This document shows positions 58,766 through 64,000 of a DNA stretch of 64,000 nucleotides, one piece after another. The DNA is from Altererythrobacter sp. KTW20L (GTDB taxonomy: Bacteria > Pseudomonadota > Alphaproteobacteria > Sphingomonadales > Sphingomonadaceae). The notes beneath the pieces are model-generated. The model worked only from the letters and a program-made list of their open reading frames with translations. It was not told where the DNA came from and did no database searches. The translations under genes and the position numbers were made by a program. The DNA lies in contig NZ_JAMFLH010000001.1 in assembly GCF_023501975.1 (NCBI RefSeq), positions 186,001 through 250,000 on the forward strand, written 5' to 3'. Within the stretch, counting starts at the first letter, position 1. Every line of letters begins with the position of its first letter.

Positions 58766-59592
58766 GCCTCGCCCGAAAGCCAAAAGGCTTCATGTTCGAT
58801 CTCGATGGCACGCTGATCCTGTCGAACCGGTCGCTGGGCAACTACGATGCCATCCCCGGTGCGGCAGAGGCGCTGGCCGAGCTGGACCGGCTGGGCATCC
58901 CGTGGATCGCCCTGACAAACGGCAGCGCCTATGCCGCGCGCGTGCAGGCCCCGCGCTTGCGCGCAGCAGGTGTTCCGGTGCCTGACGACAAGCTGTTCAC
59001 CCCCAACTCGGTCGCCGCCAAGGTCATCAAGGACGGCGGTTACCAGCGCGTTCTGGTGTTGGGCACGCAAGGCGTGGTCGATGCCCTGACCGAGCTTGGC
59101 GTGACCTGCTACAGCCCGGCAGAAGGCGCCGATGCGGAGTGCGATGCGGTCTATGTCGCGTGGCATCCCGATTGCACCATGCCCCACCTCCACCTGGCCT
59201 GCGAGCGGGTACTGGCAGGCGCGGCGTTCCTTTCCGCTTCCGACGTGCCGTTCTTCGCCACCAAGGAAGGCCGCAGCTTCGGCTATTCCTGTGCCATCAA
59301 CGGGGCAATCGCGCGGGTCACCGGCGTGGAACCGCAGACCACCGGCAAGCCCAGCGCGACGGCGATGGCCGTGGTGGCCGAAGCGCTTGGCATCGCGGCA
59401 GAGGATGTCGGCGTGGTGGGAGACGATGCCACCGCAGAAATGCTGATGGCCCGGCAGGGCGGCGCCATCGGCATTGCCGTCACCAGCGGTTCCACCAGTG
59501 CGGACGAATGGGCCAGCCAGCCCCCCGAGAAAACTCCGCACCTGGTGATTGGCAATATCGGCGAACTGGTCGCCGCCTGCGGACTGGGCTAG
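58762..59592 (+). CDS. HAD-superfamily phosphatase (NagD-like)
   Basis: This 276-residue HAD phosphatase has nucleophile motif FMFDLDGTLIL, motif II IALTNGSAYA, the C2-type cap, and motif IV VGVVGDDATAEMLMA. NagD-type members hydrolyse sugar or aryl phosphates. It starts in the stop of the carboxyltransferase gene (ATGA overlap). In the acetovanillone and hydroxyacetophenone pathways a phosphatase removes the phosphate after carboxylation, and the position here matches that role. Confidence 0.85.
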   Translation: MSLARKPKGFMFDLDGTLILSNRSLGNYDAIPGAAEALAELDRLGIPWIALTNGSAYAARVQAPRLRAAGVPVPDDKLFTPNSVAAKVIKDGGYQRVLVLGTQGVVDALTELGVTCYSPAEGADAECDAVYVAWHPDCTMPHLHLACERVLAGAAFLSASDVPFFATKEGRSFGYSCAINGAIARVTGVEPQTTGKPSATAMAVVAEALGIAAEDVGVVGDDATAEMLMARQGGAIGIAVTSGSTSADEWASQPPEKTPHLVIGNIGELVAACGLG

Positions 59593-59601
59593 GTTGCAGC
59601 C

Positions 59602-60414
59602 ATGACCTTCGACTACCACGCCTATATCGCCGATTTCCTGACCGGAGACGATGAGGTGCTCGTCGATCGGTGGTTCGCCGAAGATTGTGCGATGGAAAGC
59701 GGCAGCGGCATTTTCGAAGGCCGCGACGGTATGCGCCGGTTCCTCGCCTGGGCGCACGATGGCGTGCGCGAGTGTCCGCGGATCGTCGACTATCTGCAAT
59801 CGGGCAATCACCTGTTTGCCGAGATCGACATGGATTTCCACGCGACGAAAGAACGCGCCGATTTCCCGTTTCGGCACCTGTTTCCCGGTGATTCGATTAC
59901 GGTAAAGTTCCTCGCCCATTATATCCTGAACGATGCTGGGCAGGTCTGGCGGCTGAAGACCATGACCTGGCCCGAAGGACGCGGCGTGACCCGCCTGCCC
60001 CCGCTCGGCGGCCACCCCAGCCAGATCGCGGCTTACCATGCCTATGCCGCCGCGTTCTCGGCCGGCGATCCGGAGCGGTATGGCCGCTTCTATACCGATG
60101 ATGTGGTGCTTGAACTGAGTTCGGTAGGCCGGATCGAGGGTGCGCAGGGCATTGCCGATTTCTACACCGCCATGTTCCGCTCGGTGGTGGAGACGCTGAC
60201 GATCCATTCGCTCGATGCCACCGACGAACGCCTCGTGGTCGATTGCACCAGCCGCTTCACCGCGATCACCGATGCGCCCGATTTCGTGGTCGGCGCGCTC
60301 AAACAGGGCGATTACATCGATGTGCGGGTGACGGTGACCTATACGCTGCGCGAAGGCCGCGTCTGCCACATCAAGGTGCAGCGCGGCGGCGAACCGGTGT
60401 TCACCCGCGCCTGA
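59602..60414 (+). CDS. SnoaL/NTF2-fold protein with two domains
   Basis: This 270-residue protein has two NTF2-like domains in tandem. The first starts YHAYIADFLTGDDEVLVDRWFAEDC and the second IAAYHAYAAAFSAGDPERYGRFYTDDV; both follow the SnoaL pattern with repeated WRLKTM and HIKVQ-type edge strands. The fold is used by ketosteroid isomerase-like enzymes. It is the last gene of the dikinase/carboxylase operon, 9 nt after the phosphatase, and may act on the keto acid produced, though no catalytic residue set can be assigned. Confidence 0.75.
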   Translation: MTFDYHAYIADFLTGDDEVLVDRWFAEDCAMESGSGIFEGRDGMRRFLAWAHDGVRECPRIVDYLQSGNHLFAEIDMDFHATKERADFPFRHLFPGDSITVKFLAHYILNDAGQVWRLKTMTWPEGRGVTRLPPLGGHPSQIAAYHAYAAAFSAGDPERYGRFYTDDVVLELSSVGRIEGAQGIADFYTAMFRSVVETLTIHSLDATDERLVVDCTSRFTAITDAPDFVVGALKQGDYIDVRVTVTYTLREGRVCHIKVQRGGEPVFTRA

Positions 60415-60994
60415 GCCATTGCTCGACGCTGGCGAGATCCTCCGGGGTATCGACATCAAGCAGCATCTGCGGCGCTGCTTCAACGAGGCGCAGGCCCGCA
60501 CGGCCAGTCAGCAGCGCGCCTGCCCCGGTATCGCCGGATAGCTGCGCCACTTCAGGCAGAATACCGAGCGGGAAGCAGGCGGGCACTCCTGCCCTGCCCT
60601 GCGGCCAGCCGGTGGCCGTGATCGTCTTGGCTTGCGCCAATTGCGCGAGATGCGAGGGATCGACCAGCGGCATGTCGGCCAGCACCACCAGCAGCGCCCT
60701 GCCCTGCACCATGGCCTGCGTGGCCGCCAACGCCAGCGAGGTTCCCAGGCCATGTTCAGCCTGCGCGTTCACCAGCAGCGGCCAGCCGCTGTCGCGGGCA
60801 AATTGCGGAGCATCGCTCCCCACCACGATCAGGCCCGGATCAAGCCCGGCGGCATTCACTGCTTCGAGCGTCCATTGACCCACCGGCTTGCCCGCCAGCA
60901 CGGCATCGAGCTTGCCGCCGCCAAATCGCGTGGCTGCGCCTGCCGCCAGCACGGCGACCAGCGGCGCGTTAGCTGGGGGTACGCAGCAGGGCAT
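60401..60994 (-). CDS. MobA/MocA-like nucleotidyltransferase
   Basis: This 197-residue protein has the signature of molybdenum-cofactor nucleotidyltransferases: VAVLAAGAATRFGGGKLDAVLAGKPV, LLVVLADMPLVDPSHLAQL and RAGVPACFP. It would attach CMP or GMP to molybdopterin. The MocA-type, which serves xanthine-dehydrogenase-class enzymes, is favoured by the overlap with xdhC. It starts at ATG 60994, inside the end of xdhC (26-nt overlap), and its stop overlaps the convergent SnoaL gene end by 14 nt. Confidence 0.85.
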   Translation of the reverse strand: MPCCVPPANAPLVAVLAAGAATRFGGGKLDAVLAGKPVGQWTLEAVNAAGLDPGLIVVGSDAPQFARDSGWPLLVNAQAEHGLGTSLALAATQAMVQGRALLVVLADMPLVDPSHLAQLAQAKTITATGWPQGRAGVPACFPLGILPEVAQLSGDTGAGALLTGRAGLRLVEAAPQMLLDVDTPEDLASVEQWLRRG

Positions 60995-61817
60995 GGGGAT
61001 GGATCGCCTCGTATTCTCCCACCACCGCCGCCAGGATCGACAGCGCCAGCGGCATCGGCTCGCGGCTGTGCGGCACCACGCCGATCGGGCTGGCGATACG
61101 GGCGATTTCGCTCTCCGCGACGCCGGCGTGGCGCAACCGCTCGGCGCGCTCATCCCGCGCAGTGCGGCCGCCCTGCGCGCCGATGAAAAAGGCCGGGGTC
61201 GCCAGTGCCCATTGCAGGATTGCCTGCTCCCACTCGTGATCGTGGAACAGCAGGATCACCGCGCTCCAGCGGTCAACGGCGATGTCTGATGGCGCGCGGC
61301 CAAGCGACAGGTCGCCGCTGCCATCCTTGCTGTGGGTTTCCACCTCCAGCCCGGCTGCCCGGCCGAGCATGGCCAGCGCCTCAAGCTCCGGCCCTTCACC
61401 GAACAGCACGAGGCGCAACGCAGGGATATAGCGCCTCACACCCAACAGGCCGAGCGGCAGAGGCAGGCTCGCTTCCCCGCGCCTGTCCAGCAGGTCCACC
61501 GCCGCAGCGCAAGCCGCACGGTCGGGTGCGGGATCGACGAGCACATCCAGCCCGCTACCACATGGCAGGCGGAAATCGATCAGCGGCGATCCTGCGCCGA
61601 ACCGCATGACCCGCCGCTCGCCACCGGCCAGGATTTCGGCGGCAAGCTGCCGTTCCAGGCAACCGTCGGCAAGGCTGCCGGTCACGCTGCCGTCAGTCGC
61701 AACCGCGAGTTGCGCGCCCAATCGCCGCGAAAAGCTGCCTTCGATTCCCACGATGGTGCACAGCCCGGTCCCCGCCGTACAGGCGGCTCGCAAGGCGGCA
61801 CGGTCGTCGACCATCAT
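60969..61817 (-). CDS. xdhC: XdhC/CoxF-family molybdoenzyme maturation protein
   Basis: XdhC binds molybdenum cofactor, promotes its sulfuration and delivers it to xanthine-dehydrogenase-type enzymes. The 282-residue protein has an XdhC-CoxI N-terminal domain (CTIVGIEGSFSRRLGAQLAV, GSLADGCLERQLAAE, RLPCGSGLDVLVDP) and a Rossmann-like C-terminal domain (LVLFGEGPELEALA, TPAFFIGAQGGRTARDERAERL, RIASPIGVV). No molybdenum hydroxylase gene lies in the window. It is tightly linked to the nucleotidyltransferase gene. Confidence 0.9.
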   Translation of the reverse strand: MMVDDRAALRAACTAGTGLCTIVGIEGSFSRRLGAQLAVATDGSVTGSLADGCLERQLAAEILAGGERRVMRFGAGSPLIDFRLPCGSGLDVLVDPAPDRAACAAAVDLLDRRGEASLPLPLGLLGVRRYIPALRLVLFGEGPELEALAMLGRAAGLEVETHSKDGSGDLSLGRAPSDIAVDRWSAVILLFHDHEWEQAILQWALATPAFFIGAQGGRTARDERAERLRHAGVAESEIARIASPIGVVPHSREPMPLALSILAAVVGEYEAIHPHALLRTPS

Positions 61818-62771
61818 CTAGTGCTGGTGGGGGTCTTCCACGCCCATGATGAGCTGCGGTTCCTCGCCGCGCAGTTCCTGGAACACAACGCGCAGGTTGA
61901 TCAGGGCGCGTGACCAAGGGGTGCCGCCATATTCGAGGCCTGGCTTCAGCTTATGGTCGAGGAACACGGCGAAGCTGGGTGCCCGGTCAAGCGCTTCGAG
62001 CGCATCTTCCGGTGTGCCGCCTGCCTGCACCGTGGCTTCGGCCTGGGCCACCAGCGCGCGGTTGAACTGCATGAAACTGCGGAATTCCTCCCACGTCGAT
62101 ACCCCGCCGTGGCCCTGGATCACGTGATCGATGTCCCGCATTCCGTAATAGGCGCGAGTCAGCGTGGTCGGCAGGGCCAGCATAGATCCGCCCGAGCCGG
62201 GATCGATCAGCGGGCTCATGTGCCAGGCGTAGATATCGCCCGCCATCACGGTGCGCGCTGCAGGGAAGGCAATCCAGGCGTCGCCATCGGTGTGGCCGGC
62301 GCCGAAGTAGTAGAGGTCGATCCGGTCGGCCCCTTCGCCCAGGGTCATGCGGTCGGTGAAGCTGGTATCGACCTGCGACGCGCCAAACGGGCCGGTCGCG
62401 GCTTCCATCCGGCGTTCGGTATTGATGTGGGCGATAACCTGCACGCCGCTGCCCGACATTTCGGAAATCTGGTTGTTGGAACCCATGTGATCGGGGTGCG
62501 AATGGGTGTTGATGATCATGCCGATGGGCTTGTCGGTCACCTTGCGCACTTCGGCCATGATCGCATCGCCGCTGTTGGGCAGCTTGGTATCGACCAGCAC
62601 CACATCGTTCTCGCGCACGAAGACAACCGTGTTCCCGCCCGCGCCGAAGATCTTGTAGACGTTGCCGCTGATGTGTTCGATCTCGGTAATGCCGGGCAGG
62701 CCCTGCGCCGTAACGCCGACCGCCGTGATGCCGCTGATGACAATGGCGCCAAGCACCGCAAATCGCTTCAT
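61818..62771 (-). CDS. Secreted metallo-beta-lactamase-fold hydrolase
   Basis: The 317-residue protein has a signal peptide (MKRFAVLGAIVISGITAVGV) and the metal-binding motif NTHSHPDHMGSN plus His in FGAGHTDGDAWIAFP and GHGG downstream, so the active site is complete. It belongs to the MBL hydrolases often placed near quinoprotein or redox pathways; the substrate is unknown. The ATG overlaps the stop of the HupE gene (ATGA). Confidence 0.87.
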   Translation of the reverse strand: MKRFAVLGAIVISGITAVGVTAQGLPGITEIEHISGNVYKIFGAGGNTVVFVRENDVVLVDTKLPNSGDAIMAEVRKVTDKPIGMIINTHSHPDHMGSNNQISEMSGSGVQVIAHINTERRMEAATGPFGASQVDTSFTDRMTLGEGADRIDLYYFGAGHTDGDAWIAFPAARTVMAGDIYAWHMSPLIDPGSGGSMLALPTTLTRAYYGMRDIDHVIQGHGGVSTWEEFRSFMQFNRALVAQAEATVQAGGTPEDALEALDRAPSFAVFLDHKLKPGLEYGGTPWSRALINLRVVFQELRGEEPQLIMGVEDPHQH

Positions 62772-63886
62772 GAACCCGCTCCCGACAAAAACACTCTCTC
62801 CACGAACCAATAGGCACCTGCTGCCACCACCGCAAGCGAACCAATTGTCGCGACCTGTCGCGCAGCCTTGGGACTGCGGCGGCGCAGCAGGTGTAGCGCC
62901 ACGCCGACTACCAGCACGATGGCCAACTGGCCGATCTCGACCCCGAGGTTGAAGGCAAACAGCGACCAGGCCAGTTGCCCGTCAGGCAGGCCGAATTCGC
63001 GCAGCACGAAAGCGAAACCGAACCCGTGGATCAGCCCGAAGACAAAGGCGATCACGCTGCGCAAGTCCTTCGACTTGTCGGGTTCCTTGGCACGCAGCAG
63101 GTTGTCCGCCCCCACCACCACGATCGACAGGGCGATCAGCGGCTCGATAATGTGCGCCGGGATCGTCACCAGGTCGAGCGCGGCGAGCGACAGCGTCACC
63201 GAATGTCCCAGGGTAAAAGCGGTGACGATCAGCGCCAGCCGCCGCAATGTCCCGCCCAGCAGGATCAGGCCGATCACGAACAGGATATGATCCGGCCCGA
63301 TCATGATGTGGTGCACGCCCGAGGGGATGAAAGTGCCTAGCACCGCCATCACCCCGGCAGTGGTCCCGGCAAAATGGGTGCGGGATCCCGCCCCTTCGCC
63401 CAGGATCCACTGCTGGCGCAGGGTCCCGCCCTCATAGACGTTGATGAAGGTCTGATGCAGCGGGTCATGGGGGAAAAGCGAAGTTTCAACCTCCAGCGCG
63501 GCAGGCGGCGCGGCAGGAATAGTGAAGGTCATGCGCACAGCATCGCCCGCCTCGTCGGGCGTGATTTCCTGCCAGGCGATTGGCGGCAGCCCGCCCGCCC
63601 CCAGGCGGAGCCGCGGGCCGAGGATTGATCCAATCTGGCTGTATTGCATCGACAATACACGCTGGTCGAGCAATAAGGCGGGTTCGTCGGTTTGCAGTTC
63701 ATGGGCCAGGTCCAGTGCATGCACGGTGAGCACGCCGTCGATCCTGTCTTCTTCCAGATGCAGGTCGAGATAGCTGAACGGTACAGGGTGGGCCTGTGCC
63801 GGTGAGACCGTCAAAAGCAAGGCCGCCGCTGCAAGAAGCAAGGTCAGGCGTTGCAGGAAATAAACAGGTGCGATCAATTTTTTCAT
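62768..63886 (-). CDS. HupE/UreJ-family membrane protein
   Basis: This 372-residue protein has a signal peptide (LLAAAALLLTVSPAQA), a periplasmic N-terminal domain of about 160 residues (HPVPFSYLDLHLEEDRIDG), and a membrane domain with the HupE/UreJ motif GVHHIMIGPDHILFVIGLILLGG and five to six more helices (AFTLGHSVTLSLAAL, HGFGFAFVLREFGLP). Members may transport metals such as nickel or cobalt; no urease or hydrogenase is near. Start ATG 63886. The 114 nt upstream to the window end hold no gene. Confidence 0.88.
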   Translation of the reverse strand: MKKLIAPVYFLQRLTLLLAAAALLLTVSPAQAHPVPFSYLDLHLEEDRIDGVLTVHALDLAHELQTDEPALLLDQRVLSMQYSQIGSILGPRLRLGAGGLPPIAWQEITPDEAGDAVRMTFTIPAAPPAALEVETSLFPHDPLHQTFINVYEGGTLRQQWILGEGAGSRTHFAGTTAGVMAVLGTFIPSGVHHIMIGPDHILFVIGLILLGGTLRRLALIVTAFTLGHSVTLSLAALDLVTIPAHIIEPLIALSIVVVGADNLLRAKEPDKSKDLRSVIAFVFGLIHGFGFAFVLREFGLPDGQLAWSLFAFNLGVEIGQLAIVLVVGVALHLLRRRSPKAARQVATIGSLAVVAAGAYWFVERVFLSGAGS

Positions 63887-64000
63887 GGACTACAATGTCT
63901 TGTGGATTACCGGCAATCCCGGCCTATTACCCTTTGTTACAACGTTCCATTTGGAGCAAGGGGCAAGAAGGCATAGGCGAGTTGCGGGATCGTCTTAAGC

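Overview
The window looks like chromosomal DNA from an alphaproteobacterium of the order Sphingomonadales. GC content is high and coding density is very high, with many 4-8 nt overlaps between genes and several GTG or TTG starts. The block infA - maf - RNase E/G - yacG - tRNA-Phe and the LigAB, FerA/FerB and LigW-like aromatic-degradation proteins all fit that group. I see no phage, insertion sequence, CRISPR array or plasmid function.

Layout. 1-4.1 kb: end of a HI0933-family flavoprotein gene and a convergent TonB-dependent receptor with a large glycine-rich insertion. 4.3-6.4 kb: infA, maf, a short RNase E/G, yacG and tRNA-Phe(GAA). 6.6-13.2 kb: a secreted esterase, trhO, hisZ, the serC-serA serine operon behind a structured leader, and an extensin-like lipoprotein. 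13.2-19.1 kb: a LuxR/FixJ-type regulator with a degenerate receiver, then a leftward cluster of Anbu proteasome-like peptidase, transglutaminase, alpha-E protein and circularly permuted ATP-grasp protein, plus an alpha/beta hydrolase. 19.2-33.6 kb: mostly housekeeping (uvrB, dsbD-like, ubiH-like, hemD, hemC, tsaD, gpsA, a flippase, an OmpA-like protein and a HhH protein). 33.7-37.9 kb: glutaryl-CoA dehydrogenase-like, TonB-like, aldo/keto reductase and esterase genes.

37.9-60.4 kb is rich in genes for lignin-derived aromatics. A ferulate module (FerA-like ADP-forming acyl-CoA synthetase, FerB-like hydroxycinnamoyl-CoA hydratase/lyase, divergent FerC-like MarR regulator) would turn ferulate or coumarate into vanillin or 4-hydroxybenzaldehyde plus acetyl-CoA. 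It is followed by acs, a GST, two secreted DUF8021-like proteins, a PilZ protein and ligAB (protocatechuate 4,5-dioxygenase). A leftward group encodes a LigW-like decarboxylase, a small membrane protein, a CaiB-family CoA-transferase and cytochrome b561. An AraC regulator and an antiporter follow. The most unusual unit is a six-gene operon at 53.8-60.4 kb: a phosphoenolpyruvate-synthase-like dikinase split in two (the half with the phospho-histidine domain comes first), a biotin carrier protein, a carboxyltransferase, a HAD phosphatase and a double NTF2-fold protein. This part list matches the phosphorylate-carboxylate-dephosphorylate route described for acetovanillone and hydroxyacetophenones, but no biotin carboxylase gene is present in the window.

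60.4-63.9 kb: overlapping mobA-like and xdhC genes, a metallo-beta-lactamase-fold protein and a HupE/UreJ-family membrane protein. Functions were assigned by reading translated sequence and recalling family motifs; no database search was run.
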